Positions 1 through 10,673 are shown, counted from the first letter of the stretch. The stretch: 64,000 nt of DNA from Hyphomicrobiales bacterium (GCA_900467745.1 UBQW01000016.1:248001-312000); one strand, 5' to 3'. Numbers and translations: made by a program. Notes: generated from the sequence alone by a model not told the origin.

Positions 1-599
1 GATGGAATGCGGGGCAAAAGCCCTGGCTCGGCGCTCCAGGCGAGCAACTGATCCAGAGTAGCCTCATTGAGCATGTCGCGGAGATGGTGGGCGGTCACGT
101 AAGCATCAGGTAATGCCCGGTGGGCTGGCAATCCGATCTCGTGAACCAGCCCCTCGGGCATACGTTGGTAACGAAGCATCTGGTTTGAAAAGCGCGGCAG
201 GTGGGGCCATAGCCTCAGCGCGCATTTCCATGTGCAGACCCATTGCGCACCTCCCGACAGAAGCGGAGTGCAATAGCGTTGCTCGAACGCAGCGCGGTGA
301 GCGGCTAAGGCTCGCAAAGGTCGACGCGGTTGCAGCACCGACGCTGCGATCTCCCTCCAGAACGGCGCTCCTTTCACGTCTCGGTCGAGGATATGATGTA
401 TGGCCATCGTTTCCGGTGAGATAGGTCGACCAGGATTGACCATCAACGAGCCACGCTCGTGATCGAGCTGCCATCGGCCATCATTAGTCTGGAGCACGTC
501 CTGCCAACCGATTTCACATACCTCGTGCGGGCCATTGCCGCCGGTCTCAAGATCAACGACGCGGATGACGGCGATTGGTGTCGGGTCGGTTGAGAACAT
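1..599 (-). CDS. DnaQ-like 3'-5' exonuclease, partial (3' end beyond window)
   Basis: Reading the minus strand from the ATG at 599 gives about 199 codons without a stop, running off the window at base 1. The protein has the DEDD exonuclease layout: VVDLETGG near residue 15 carries the first Asp-x-Glu pair, a central AAHRAAFEQ segment takes the place of exo motif II, and PAHRALPDAYVTAHHLRDML carries the exo III His with an Asp five residues later. This fold removes nucleotides from DNA or RNA 3' ends. It starts 9 nt after, and in the same frame as, the stop of the upstream dehydrogenase, so the two are probably cotranscribed. The Shine-Dalgarno sequence (AAGGA) lies rather far upstream. Which exonuclease subfamily it belongs to is unclear. 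Confidence 0.75.
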   Translation of the reverse strand, partial: MFSTDPTPIAVIRVVDLETGGNGPHEVCEIGWQDVLQTNDGRWQLDHERGSLMVNPGRPISPETMAIHHILDRDVKGAPFWREIAASVLQPRRPLRALAAHRAAFEQRYCTPLLSGGAQWVCTWKCALRLWPHLPRFSNQMLRYQRMPEGLVHEIGLPAHRALPDAYVTAHHLRDMLNEATLDQLLAWSAEPGLLPRIP

Positions 600-608
600 C
601 GAGAGCTT

Positions 609-2226
<1,618 letters not shown>

Positions 2227-3744
2227 TCAGTTCAGTTCGGGATGCTGATCCACGAGCTTGTCACGCTTCTGTTGAAGAATTTGCATCTGCTCGGTCAACT
2301 CCGCCATTGCTTCATCAATCTTTTCGACGCTTTCTTCGATGTACAAATAATGCTCCGCGAGAAGTGCCCTAGCCTCCTTGCGACTGGATGCGTTCGGCGT
2401 GTCTCCATAAAGAGGCCGATTGGCCGTCTCCTTCAGGAAAAAGGTTGTGAGAAGACCTGCGGCTGCGGCAACCATGAGTTGGTAAGCCGGCATGTAGATA
2501 TTGTCGGTCGCTTCGACCAACCAAGCCGCCACCGTGGGAGTGAGACCAGCGACGATGATCGAGATGTTGAAGGATATAGCAAGCGCACTGTAGCGAATTC
2601 GTGCCGGAAACAGAGCGGGCAACGTTGCAGCCATAATTCCGACAAGGCAATTGAGGCCGATCGCGAGAATTAACAAGCCAAAAAAGATGCCAATAGTGTT
2701 GCCGCTCGCTATCAAATGAAATGCTGGCAACGACAAGGCAAGGATGATCAAGCTGCCAACGGCGAGAAACGGGCGGCGGCCGATGCGATCACTCAGAAAG
2801 CCGACCAGCGGCTGCACGAACAACATCCCGACCATGACAGCGATGATGATCAAAGCACCATGATCTTCTGTGTAGCCGAGGGTCTTTGCCAGATAGGTCG
2901 GCATGTAGGTTAAGAGCATGTAGTAGGTAACGTTCGTGACAAGCACCATGCCGATGCATATTGCCAAGGACCGTGGATGCCTTTGGATGATTTCAGCTAT
3001 GGGAATCATCGGCCGTTCAGACAACGCCTGCTTATCTTCCTTTTCGGTTCGCTTCAGGCGTTCGGTGAAGGCCGGCGTTTCTTCAGCGGCATGTCGTAGA
3101 TAAAGGCCGATGAGGCCCAACGGGGCCGCGAGGAAGAACGGCAGGCGCCAACCCCAGGACAGAAAGTTTGCCTCGCTCATCGCTGCTGTCAGTACGACAA
3201 CCAGTCCGGCGCCTAGCACAAATCCCGCAATCGATCCAAAATCAAGCCAGCTTCCAAGAAAACCGCGCCTGCGATCAGGTGAGTATTCCGCGACGAATAT
3301 GGCGGCGCCTGTGTATTCGCCGCCTACCGAGAACCCTTGGACGAGTTTGCACATGAGGAGCAGGATAGGAGCCCACAAGCCGATCGTAGCATAGCTTGGG
3401 ATGAGGCCGATGCAGAAAGTGCTCACAGCCATGATGACGATCGTCAGCGAAAGGACCTTTTGTCGGCCAAACTTGTCACCCATGGAGCCGAAGAACACGC
3501 CACCCAATGGCCGTACGAGAAATGGTACAGAGAAGGTAGCGAGTGCAGCAACTGTCTGAACCGCAGGTGATGCTTCGGGGAAAAACACCTTGCCAACAGT
3601 GGCTGCGACAAAGCCATAGACGCCAAAATCAAACCATTCCATCGCATTGCCGAGGGCGGCCGCGGTTATCGCCTTCTTCAGCTTGGAATCCTCGATGACG
3701 GTGACGTCATTCAGTGTCAGCGTGTTGGTTTGCGTATTGCTCAC
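2227..3744 (-). CDS. proP: ProP-type proline/glycine betaine:H+ symporter (MHS family, MFS)
   Basis: A 505-residue, 12-helix major facilitator protein. Throughout its length it closely resembles Escherichia coli ProP as I remember it: GNAMEWFDFGVYGF at about residue 33, RPLGG and GDKFGRQK in the loop 2-3 signature, QGFSVGGEYTGA, and VAEYSPDRRRGF. The C-terminal tail (about residues 460-505) is a heptad-like coiled coil ending QQKRDKLVDQHPELN, the osmosensing element that separates ProP from other MHS transporters. Expected role: osmotically activated uptake of proline, glycine betaine or ectoine across the inner membrane. It stands alone, divergent from the kdu operon, with a 629-base gap between them. 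Substrate is inferred from similarity only. Confidence 0.85.
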   Translation of the reverse strand: MSNTQTNTLTLNDVTVIEDSKLKKAITAAALGNAMEWFDFGVYGFVAATVGKVFFPEASPAVQTVAALATFSVPFLVRPLGGVFFGSMGDKFGRQKVLSLTIVIMAVSTFCIGLIPSYATIGLWAPILLLMCKLVQGFSVGGEYTGAAIFVAEYSPDRRRGFLGSWLDFGSIAGFVLGAGLVVVLTAAMSEANFLSWGWRLPFFLAAPLGLIGLYLRHAAEETPAFTERLKRTEKEDKQALSERPMIPIAEIIQRHPRSLAICIGMVLVTNVTYYMLLTYMPTYLAKTLGYTEDHGALIIIAVMVGMLFVQPLVGFLSDRIGRRPFLAVGSLIILALSLPAFHLIASGNTIGIFFGLLILAIGLNCLVGIMAATLPALFPARIRYSALAISFNISIIVAGLTPTVAAWLVEATDNIYMPAYQLMVAAAAGLLTTFFLKETANRPLYGDTPNASSRKEARALLAEHYLYIEESVEKIDEAMAELTEQMQILQQKRDKLVDQHPELN

Positions 3745-4373
3745 GATACCCCCATATTCAAATCCGCCTTCATCGTGAGGCGCGGGTAAATGCTTAAAAC
3801 GCGTGAACGTTCCAAGCTGTTATCTAGGGCTGGTTTTTACTGCTCCAAGCTTCAATAGAGCTTTCGAGCGTGCCATGACCGAGCCAAGGTCAGCCCATCC
3901 ATGCTGATGCCCTACAGGCCGTGTCCTATGATTCCGATTGCCTTGAAGCGCCATCCTGCCGTGGGTTTTTCAATCAAGTCGCTCCGGATCAGCTCGGGTG
4001 CCGATTGCCTTCCGACGAGTGCGTGAAACCTTTGCCCCGATGCGAGCATGGCGAGAGCGTCACGTTAAGAATCAGCTCCTGGGTGGGCTGCCAGCTCCAA
4101 TTCCTGAGCGATAAAAGCATTCTCTATAGCTCATGAGTATCCAGCTTGCTGCGTTATCGTGTTCGCGACTATCGCTCGCGCTGCAACCCCGCCGACTGGC
4201 AGTGGCGAGTAGGTTACCCCTCGCTCATAGCTATCTGTCGCCTTATGGGACCCGAGCACTCCCATCTTGCGCAAACTTGGATACTAATATACTACTTCTT
4301 CTCAAGCCAACGGGAGGTGGCGGCGGGTGGACAAAAATCCAGTGCGTACGTTCGTTGAAGTCTGGAGTGCGGC
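3745..4373. other. Divergent intergenic region between proP and the kdu regulator
   Basis: About 630 bases with no supported gene. It must hold the promoters for proP (left) and the GntR regulator (right). Near the right end, about 80 bases before the regulator, an AT-rich stretch at 4281-4294 (ATACTAATATACTA) contains two copies of the hexamer ATACTA 8 bp apart and is the only operator-like sequence noticed. This site is speculative. Confidence 0.35.
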
Positions 4374-5147
4374 GTGATGAGCGAAGCACGCAAAAAGCGC
4401 TCGCTTTCCGGCGTCACCCACCTCTCGCACCAGCGCGCCGCCGCCCCGCGGGCCGCAACTCTCGTGTATAACGCTCTGCGCGACGATATCATTTCGCTGC
4501 GCCGCAAGCCGATGGACCTCCTCAACGAGAAGGAACTGGAGGCGCAGTTCGGCGTTAGCCGCACGCCGATCCGCGAAGCGATCCTACGGCTATCTGACGA
4601 TGGCCTCGTCGACGTCTTTCCGCAGTCGGGGACCTTTGTTTCTAGAATTCCGCGTCGGGCTCTTTATGAGGCGATACTGGTACGCAAGGCGCTGGAAGAT
4701 ACGACTGTTTCAATCGCCGTCGAAAAGATCACGCCAACTGGCATTCGCTTGCTGGAGCGCAATCTGGCCGATCTTAGCGCCTGCGTGCGCGATGACGATG
4801 TCGCGGCCTTCCATGTCCTGGACAACGATTTTCACAAGCTGATCAGTGACATCTCAGGTTTCCCGGGCATCTGGGCGATTATCCAGCAAGTGAAGATTCA
4901 TTCCGATCGCTATCGACTGCTGACCTTGCCGCAGGAAGGACGTCTTGCTCGTGTCATCGAGGAACACGCCGCAGTGATCGATTGCATGAAGGCCGGCGAC
5001 AAAGCCGGGGCTGCTGCCGCCATGGGTTTTCATCTCGGCAAGCTGCTCGGCGAAGTCGAGAAGGCCGAGATCTGGGACCCAGACTATTTCATCGAGGATG
5101 CAAAATCTCCCTCCGCATCCATTGAAGAGAAGGGAAAAAATCAATGA
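4374..5147 (+). CDS. GntR-family transcriptional regulator (FadR/FCD type) of the kdu operon
   Basis: 257 residues. An N-terminal winged helix (about 35-100) has the hallmark EKELEAQFGVSRTPIREAIL recognition region. The C-terminal FCD effector domain shows the metal-site pattern: Asp and His in DNDFHKL, His in EEHAAV and His in AMGFHL. Such regulators usually repress and release DNA on binding a sugar acid or other carboxylate. Its stop overlaps the kduI start (ATGA at 5144-5147), so it is the first gene of the kduI-kduD-ABC operon and probably controls its own operon. A likely ligand is a kdu pathway intermediate; that is inference from position. Confidence 0.85.
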   Translation: MMSEARKKRSLSGVTHLSHQRAAAPRAATLVYNALRDDIISLRRKPMDLLNEKELEAQFGVSRTPIREAILRLSDDGLVDVFPQSGTFVSRIPRRALYEAILVRKALEDTTVSIAVEKITPTGIRLLERNLADLSACVRDDDVAAFHVLDNDFHKLISDISGFPGIWAIIQQVKIHSDRYRLLTLPQEGRLARVIEEHAAVIDCMKAGDKAGAAAAMGFHLGKLLGEVEKAEIWDPDYFIEDAKSPSASIEEKGKNQ

Positions 5148-5980
5148 AGATCGATGTCCGTCACGCTTCCCATCCCGAAGCCGTTCGCGGCTACGACACC
5201 GAAACGCTGCGCCGTCATTTCCTGGTAGAGACCGTGTTTACAGGTGGCGAAATCCGCCTCACCTATTCCCACTATGACCGTATGGTGATCGGCGGTGCGA
5301 CGCCGCTCGGCGAAGGCCTTTCACTCGGAGCGCCGAAGGAAATCGGTCAAGAGACCTTCCTTGCCGAGCGCGAGCTCGGCGCGCTGAATGTCGGTGGCGC
5401 CGGTCGGGTCGTCGTCGAAGGCAAAAGCTACGAGCTGCAGAAATACGATTGTCTCTATGTCGGCAAGGGCGCCAAAGATGTTCGCTTTGAAAGCGTAGAT
5501 GCTGCCAGGCCCGCCAAATTCTATCTGGTCTCGACCCCGGCGCATGAAACCCACCCGACTGTGCTCCTGACGCGCGATAAAGCGCGTCATTTGACACCGG
5601 GCGAAGCGGCGACTGCCAACAAGCGTTCGATCTATCAGTTCATCCACCCGGAAGTCTGCCAGTCCTGCCAACTGACCATGGGCTTCACCATGATCGATGA
5701 CGGTAGCGTCTGGAACACCATGCCGGCCCATACGCATGACCGGCGCATGGAAGCCTATCTCTATTTCGATCTGGAAGCCGACCAACGCGTCTTCCATTTC
5801 ATGGGCGAGGCGCAGGAAACCCGCCATATGCTGGTTGCCAGCGAGCAGGCGATCATCTCGCCGCCCTGGTCGATCCATTCGGGCGCCGGCACCAAGAACT
5901 ACAGCTTCATCTGGGCCATGGCCGGCGACAACAAGAGCTTCACCGACATGGACCATATCGCCATCGCGGATCTGAGGTAG
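5144..5980 (+). CDS. kduI: 5-dehydro-4-deoxy-D-glucuronate isomerase
   Basis: 278 residues, the usual KduI length. The bicupin metal site is visible: His196, His198 and Glu203 in PAHTHDRRMEAYLYF and His245 in PWSIHSG, at the same positions as I recall for the zinc ligands of the E. coli enzyme. It converts 5-keto-4-deoxyuronate, formed from unsaturated uronates, to 3-deoxy-D-glycero-2,5-hexodiulosonate in the cytoplasm. kduD follows after 4 bases and uses that product. The start is coupled to the regulator stop by an ATGA overlap. Confidence 0.95.
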   Translation: MKIDVRHASHPEAVRGYDTETLRRHFLVETVFTGGEIRLTYSHYDRMVIGGATPLGEGLSLGAPKEIGQETFLAERELGALNVGGAGRVVVEGKSYELQKYDCLYVGKGAKDVRFESVDAARPAKFYLVSTPAHETHPTVLLTRDKARHLTPGEAATANKRSIYQFIHPEVCQSCQLTMGFTMIDDGSVWNTMPAHTHDRRMEAYLYFDLEADQRVFHFMGEAQETRHMLVASEQAIISPPWSIHSGAGTKNYSFIWAMAGDNKSFTDMDHIAIADLR

Positions 5981-5984
5981 GACG

Positions 5985-6740
5985 ATGGTCAATTTCTTCG
6001 ATCTTTCGGGCCGGATCGCGATTGTTACCGGCGCCAACACCGGTATCGGCCAGGGCATAGCCGTTGCGCTTGCAGAGGCAGGCGCTTCGATCGTCGCCGT
6101 CGGCCGCTCGTCGATGGAGGAAACCGAAGCCTTGGTCACCAAGACCGGTGTCCGCTTTCACGCGATCAAAGCGGATCTCGGCACGATCGCCCCGGTCAAG
6201 AAGATCGTTGCCGAAACCATCTCGGTTTTCGGTGGCCTCGATATCCTGATCAACAATGCCGGGATCATCCGCCGCGCCGATGCGATCGACTTTACCGAGG
6301 ACGATTGGGACGCTGTCATCGATACCAATCTGAAGACGGCATTCTTCCTGTCGCAGGCGGCGGGTCGGCACATGCTGGAAAAGGGTAGCGGCAAGATTGT
6401 CAATATAGCATCACTTTTGTCGTTCCAGGGTGGCATCCGGATTCCGTCCTATACGGCGTCGAAGAGCGGCCTTGCCGGGATCACCCGGCTGCTTGCCTGC
6501 GAATGGGCCGGCAAAGGCGTCAACGTAAACGCGATCGCGCCCGGATATTTCTCGACGAACAACACAACGGCACTGCGTGAAGACCCGGACCGCAATGCCG
6601 CGATCCTGGCGCGCATCCCGGCCGGGCGCTGGGGCACGCCTTCGGAGCTCGGCGGTACCGCCGTATTCCTGGCATCGGCAGCATCCGAGTACGTTCACGG
6701 CACGGTCATCCCCGTCGATGGGGGCTGGCTCGCACGATAA
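5985..6740 (+). CDS. kduD: 2-dehydro-3-deoxy-D-gluconate 5-dehydrogenase (SDR)
   Basis: 251-residue classical short-chain dehydrogenase. TGANTGIGQG at residues 15-24 binds NAD; NNAG lies at 90-93; Ser143, Tyr156 and Lys160 (SYTASK) form the active site; the C-terminus PVDGGWLAR is typical of KduD. It reduces the KduI product to 2-keto-3-deoxygluconate (KDG). It follows kduI directly and precedes a four-gene ABC transporter by 40 bases, with a strong GGAGGAG site for the next gene. No KDG kinase is present in this cluster, so KDG must be handled elsewhere. Confidence 0.92.
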   Translation: MVNFFDLSGRIAIVTGANTGIGQGIAVALAEAGASIVAVGRSSMEETEALVTKTGVRFHAIKADLGTIAPVKKIVAETISVFGGLDILINNAGIIRRADAIDFTEDDWDAVIDTNLKTAFFLSQAAGRHMLEKGSGKIVNIASLLSFQGGIRIPSYTASKSGLAGITRLLACEWAGKGVNVNAIAPGYFSTNNTTALREDPDRNAAILARIPAGRWGTPSELGGTAVFLASAASEYVHGTVIPVDGGWLAR

Positions 6741-6780
6741 GGCATTGGCGCCGGCGTGACCCGCCGCGCACGGAGGAGTT

Positions 6781-7464
6781 ATGCAGTATCAGTTCGATTT
6801 CGGGGCACTCGTGCCCTACTGGAAGGATTTCCTATCCGGCGCACTGACGACGATCGAGATCACCCTCTTTTCGGTGATCATCGGCATGGGCATCGGTGTG
6901 GCCTGCGCGATTGCCCGTCGCTCTAACTCGAGCATCCTGCGCGGCATCGTCGGCGTCTATATCGAAACGGTGCGCAACACGCCTTTCATCGTACAGATCT
7001 TCTTTATCTTTTTCGGGCTCTCTTCGATTGGCTTCCGCCTGCCGATCATCGCCGCATCGGTTTTTGCGATGGTCATCAACGTCGGCGCCTATACCGCCGA
7101 GATCGTCCGGGCCGGGATGGACTCGATCCATCCGAGCCAAATCGAGGCGGCGGAGGCGCTTGGCCTCTCGAAATTCCAGATCTACCGCGACATCATCCTC
7201 CTGCCAGCGATCGAGCGCGTCTATCCCTCGCTCTCGAGCCAGTTCATCCTGATGATGCTGTCAACGTCAATCTGTTCGCAAATTTCAGCGGAAGAGCTGA
7301 CCGGGGTTGCCAACAATATCCAGTCGAACACCTTCCGCTCCCTCGAAACCTATTTCGTCGTAGCACTCCTCTACATCGCGATCACCTATCTGATGCGCGC
7401 GGCCTTCTTCGGGCTCGGCCTCATTGCATTCCCGCGCCGCCGCCGGCTCGGGCTAGATCTGTGA
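6781..7464 (+). CDS. Polar amino acid-type ABC transporter permease (HisM/GlnP family), subunit 1
   Basis: 227 residues with about five membrane helices and the family segment SGALTTIEITLFSVIIG near the N-terminus. The cytoplasmic EAA loop reads AAEALGLSKFQIYRDIILP-like, the contact site for the ATPase. It pairs with the next permease, two bases on, to form the heterodimeric channel. Family membership predicts an amino acid, opine or similar small polar substrate. Its position after kduI-kduD suggests instead, or in addition, a uronate-derived substrate, which would be unusual for this family. A strong GGAGGAG ribosome binding site precedes the ATG. Confidence 0.88.
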   Translation: MQYQFDFGALVPYWKDFLSGALTTIEITLFSVIIGMGIGVACAIARRSNSSILRGIVGVYIETVRNTPFIVQIFFIFFGLSSIGFRLPIIAASVFAMVINVGAYTAEIVRAGMDSIHPSQIEAAEALGLSKFQIYRDIILLPAIERVYPSLSSQFILMMLSTSICSQISAEELTGVANNIQSNTFRSLETYFVVALLYIAITYLMRAAFFGLGLIAFPRRRRLGLDL

Positions 7465-7471
7465 GGTGACA

Positions 7472-8125
7472 ATGCTCGGCGCGTTCTCGACCAATCATCT
7501 CTTCTATCTGCTCGACGGCCTGCTCTGGACCGTCGTGCTCTCGGCGCTCGCTTTCGTTCTTGGTGGCATTGCCGGCTTTTTCGTCATGCTGGCGCGCATC
7601 TCGCACTTCCGCTGGCTGCGGCGCACGGCGCTCGTCTACATCCAGATCGTTCAGGGCACGCCGCTACTGATCCAGATGTTTCTGCTCTATTTTGGCCTCG
7701 GCGTCTTCGGCATTGCGGTTCCGCCGCTCGTTGCTGCCGGTCTTGGAATGATGGTCTATTCGAGCTCCTATCTCGGCGAGATCTGGCGCGGCGCGGTGGA
7801 GTCAATCGCCAAGACGCAGTTCGAGGCAGCCGAATGCCTGGGCCTCACCCGCTGGCAGGCGCTGCGTGACGTCATCCTTCCGCAGGCACTGAAGATCGCC
7901 ACGCCGCCGACTGTCGGCTTCCTTGTCCAGCTCGTCAAGAATACTTCGCTCGCATCCGTAGTCGGCTTCCTGGAGCTGACGCGCGCCGCGCAGGTCATCA
8001 ACAACTCCCTGTTCCAGCCGTTCCTGGTCTTCGGCGTCGCAGCGCTCTTCTATTTCTGCGTCTGCTATCCGTTGTCGGTCTGGAGCCGTTCGCTTGAGAG
8101 GAAACTCAATGCCGGCCGCCGTTAA
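7472..8125 (+). CDS. Polar amino acid-type ABC transporter permease, subunit 2
   Basis: About 217 residues from the ATG at 7472, which has GAGG five bases upstream; a GTG at 7466 in the same frame is possible but would lie within the ribosome binding site. The protein has LLDGLLWTVVLSALAFVLGG at the N-terminus and the EAA loop AAECLGLTRWQALRDVILPQ. It is the partner of the preceding permease, and its 3' end overlaps the ATPase start by 17 bases, indicating translational coupling. Confidence 0.87.
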   Translation: MLGAFSTNHLFYLLDGLLWTVVLSALAFVLGGIAGFFVMLARISHFRWLRRTALVYIQIVQGTPLLIQMFLLYFGLGVFGIAVPPLVAAGLGMMVYSSSYLGEIWRGAVESIAKTQFEAAECLGLTRWQALRDVILPQALKIATPPTVGFLVQLVKNTSLASVVGFLELTRAAQVINNSLFQPFLVFGVAALFYFCVCYPLSVWSRSLERKLNAGRR

Positions 8126-8837
8126 ACTTAACAATGTCGTCAAGCGTTTCGGCGCCCTCGAGGTGCTGAAGGGAGTGTCCTTCGAGATCAATACCGGCGA
8201 GGTCGTGGCGCTGATCGGCCAGTCCGGTTCCGGCAAGAGCACGGCGCTGCGCTGCATCAACCGGCTCGAGACGATCCAGGACGGCACGATCGAAGTCTGC
8301 GGCCACCGTGTCGAGGATCCTAAGCTTGATCTGCGCGTGCTGCGCCGCGATATCGGCATGGTGTTCCAGAGCTACAATCTCTTCCCGCACATGACCGTCG
8401 CCCAAAACATCATGCTGGCGCTGCGCCGCGTCAAGAACATGCGCAAGGATCAGGCTTATGAGATCGCCAGGCAGGTCCTCGCCAAGGTCGGGCTTTCCGA
8501 AAAGATCGACAACTATCCGGAGCAGCTTTCCGGCGGCCAGCAGCAGCGTGTGGCGATCGCCCGCTCGCTCGCGATGCAGCCGAAGGTGATGCTGTTCGAC
8601 GAAGTGACATCGGCGCTCGACCCGAAACTCACCGGTGAAGTGCTGCGTGTCATGGAGGATCTTGCCCGCGGTGGTATGACGATGATCGTCGTCACACACG
8701 AGATGGGCTTCGCCAAGCGAGCCGCCAATCGCGTCATCTACATGCATACCGGCAAGGTCTGGGAGACCGGAGGGGCAGACATCCTCTCTAATCCGCAGAC
8801 GCCGGAACTGAAGGAGTTCATGGCTGAAGAGCTATGA
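8109..8837 (+). CDS. Polar amino acid-type ABC transporter ATP-binding protein (GlnQ/HisP family)
   Basis: About 242 residues from the ATG at 8109 (GAGAGGA upstream). Walker A is GQSGSGKST (about 36-44), the Q-loop is MVFQSYNLFPHMT, the signature is LSGGQQQRVAIARSLA, Walker B is VMLFDEVTSALDP and the switch histidine is in VVTHEMGFA. It powers import through the two preceding permeases. The start lies inside the permease gene. A stem-loop and then the binding-protein gene follow. Confidence 0.92.
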   Translation: MPAAVKLNNVVKRFGALEVLKGVSFEINTGEVVALIGQSGSGKSTALRCINRLETIQDGTIEVCGHRVEDPKLDLRVLRRDIGMVFQSYNLFPHMTVAQNIMLALRRVKNMRKDQAYEIARQVLAKVGLSEKIDNYPEQLSGGQQQRVAIARSLAMQPKVMLFDEVTSALDPKLTGEVLRVMEDLARGGMTMIVVTHEMGFAKRAANRVIYMHTGKVWETGGADILSNPQTPELKEFMAEEL

Positions 8838-8851
8838 GCTGAGGAGGAGGA

Positions 8852-8869
8852 CCTGCGGGAAACCGCAGG
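8852..8869 (+). promoter_or_regulatory. Intercistronic stem-loop between ATPase and binding-protein genes
   Basis: A perfect 7-bp stem CCTGCGG/CCGCAGG closes a GAAA tetraloop (GNRA type). No U-run follows, so it is unlikely to terminate. In binding-protein-dependent operons such hairpins commonly protect the mRNA end and let the binding protein be made in excess. A fresh ribosome binding site (GAGAGGAGAC) follows before the next ATG. Confidence 0.6.
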
Positions 8870-8896
8870 GTCGGATAAACGAGAGAGGAGACTCAA

Positions 8897-9694
8897 ATGC
8901 CGACGACAATCATTTCGAAACTGGCGCTTATTGCCGGAGCTGGCCTACTGGCCTTTGCATCGGTCGCCAATGCTGACGTGCTTGACAACATCAAGAAAGC
9001 CGGGAAGGTCCGCATCGCCGTGGCGATGGGCATTCCTGAATATTCCTTTGTCGACGAAAACCTGAAGCCTACGGGTTCGGATGTGGAAACCGCCAAGTTG
9101 ATTGCCAAGGATCTTGGCGTCGAGCTGGAGCTAGTGGAAATCACCAATGCTGCCCGCGTACCGTCGGTTCAGACGGGCAAGGCCGACATGGTCGTCTCGT
9201 CGCTCGGCATTACTGAGGAGCGCAAGAAGGCGATCGACTACTCGGTCCCCTACGCGACACTTGCTCTCGTGGTTGCCGGCCCGGCTGACGTTGCGATCAA
9301 GGACTATGCCGATCTTGACGGCAAGCGCATCGGTGTGACCCGCGCCACCACCAACGACCAGGACATTACCGCAAAAGCCAAGGGCGCCGATATCGTCCGC
9401 TTCGAGGACGATGCGACGTTGATTACTTCAGTCGTATCCGGACAGGTCGATATCCTGTCGAGCCAGTCGGCCGTCATCAATGGCATCAACAAGAAGATGG
9501 CCGCCAATCCCCTGCAGGTGAAGTTCACCCAGAAGGAAACAAATCTCGGCATCGGCATCCCCAAGGGCGAGACGGCTCTGAAGGGTTGGCTCGACCAGTG
9601 GGTTAAGACCAACTTCGACAACAAGGTACTGCGTGACATCTACCGCAACTATCACAATGCAGAATTGCCCGACGACCTGACAGCACGTCAGTGA
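8897..9694 (+). CDS. ABC transporter periplasmic substrate-binding protein (family 3)
   Basis: 265 residues. A signal peptide ends near residue 26 (FASVANA|DVLDN). The mature protein shows the family 3 pattern: IAVAMGIPEYSFVDENLKPTG at the start of lobe 1, VETAKLIAKDLGVELELVE, the GKADMVVSSLGITEERKKAIDYS ligand region and a hinge near KRIGVTRATTNDQD. It delivers substrate to the two permeases and ATPase upstream. Placement last in the operon behind an RNA hairpin fits higher or separate expression. The substrate cannot be read from sequence; kduID linkage hints at a uronate-related compound, family membership at an amino acid. Confidence 0.88.
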   Translation: MPTTIISKLALIAGAGLLAFASVANADVLDNIKKAGKVRIAVAMGIPEYSFVDENLKPTGSDVETAKLIAKDLGVELELVEITNAARVPSVQTGKADMVVSSLGITEERKKAIDYSVPYATLALVVAGPADVAIKDYADLDGKRIGVTRATTNDQDITAKAKGADIVRFEDDATLITSVVSGQVDILSSQSAVINGINKKMAANPLQVKFTQKETNLGIGIPKGETALKGWLDQWVKTNFDNKVLRDIYRNYHNAELPDDLTARQ

Positions 9695-9706
9695 CGGAAG
9701 CAACAA

Positions 9707-9730
9707 CGCTGGGGTCGAGAGGCCCCAGCG
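9707..9730 (+). terminator. Stem-loop at the end of the kdu-ABC operon
   Basis: A perfect 8-bp GC-rich stem, CGCTGGGG/CCCCAGCG, with an 8-base loop lies 13 bases after the binding-protein stop. There is no clear U-run (AATTGAACC follows), so it is a weak intrinsic terminator or an mRNA 3'-end stabiliser. Confidence 0.55.
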
Positions 9731-10673
9731 AATTGAACCAATCAGTCGCAGGTCACCCTCGCTGACAAAGTATACTTTTAGCTGACACTAGATGCCGTCG
9801 CTGAAGATGATCGAAGGTGCCCTTGGCAACAAGGGAGCATAACTCACGTCAACCGGCGCACGAGCTAGGACGGCGTTTCGTCACCGCGCGATCGGATCGT
9901 TTCAACGCGTAAAGGCGCCTAGGATCGGTGTCATCAGCCGCACATGAGTATCAATACGCTCAATGCCGTCAGCCAGACCAAATCTCCGTTCCGAGAGTGA
10001 TCACCAATCTGGGTTTTCTCCCTCGACTGTGTCGATCACCGCACCGTACGGCCGCCTCCGGCAGGCACGCACAATTGGCGATCGATAGGACTGGATATGC
10101 CTGCCATCTGGGCAAACTGCTTTTGAGCTAATATTCGCTCCTTGCCGTTCCCTCTCAGCAATCACCTGATTTCCAGCAGGCCATCCGGCTCCGACCGTGC
10201 CATGGTGCCTCCCCATGATGCTTGGCTCCGCCCAGTCCATGATGACGTCCATCCCGTACTCGGCGCCAATTGGCCAAATTGCGATCAACGCAAGTACTGC
10301 ACGCGCCGATCAGCAAGTACCTCAAAAACCCGGCAGAACGTCGGGATGATGTGTCGCGGCGGCATCATTCTCTGCAAAGTAGAAAAGATCTGGTTGGCAA
10401 GACCGGATTTGTCCGGTACAAAAATCTCGACCGATGCACATCAAACAAGGGAGGCGTTGCATGACATTAGCATTCATCGAAAGCCTCCCGTCCGGAATGA
10501 ACCGACACTAGGTCATTCCAATTCGCGGCCCGCCTAGGGCACGCGGTAACTTGTTTCAACGTCTTTCTCAGCGCCACCGATCTGCCGGGTTTACTTCGTC
10601 TCCCGTTCCGGCTGTGTCTATCACTCTCGATTTTGGGGCCGGCTGCCCTTGATCTGGCGCCGGACTGGTTAGC
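9731..10673. other. Long intergenic stretch, no recognised gene
   Basis: About 940 bases. Open frames of 60-130 codons occur on both strands, but none shows a family signature, and their composition is less codon-biased than the flanking genes. Part of the minus strand around 10290-10440 reads as plausible protein (for example IFVPDKSGLANQIF) but soon meets stops, so degraded gene remains are possible. The promoter of the ABC exporter should lie at the right end. Confidence 0.4.

Noticed and set aside
10001..10537. Frames on both strands that might be transposase remains
   Set aside because: No DDE, integrase or terminal inverted repeat features were found, so no mobile element is claimed.
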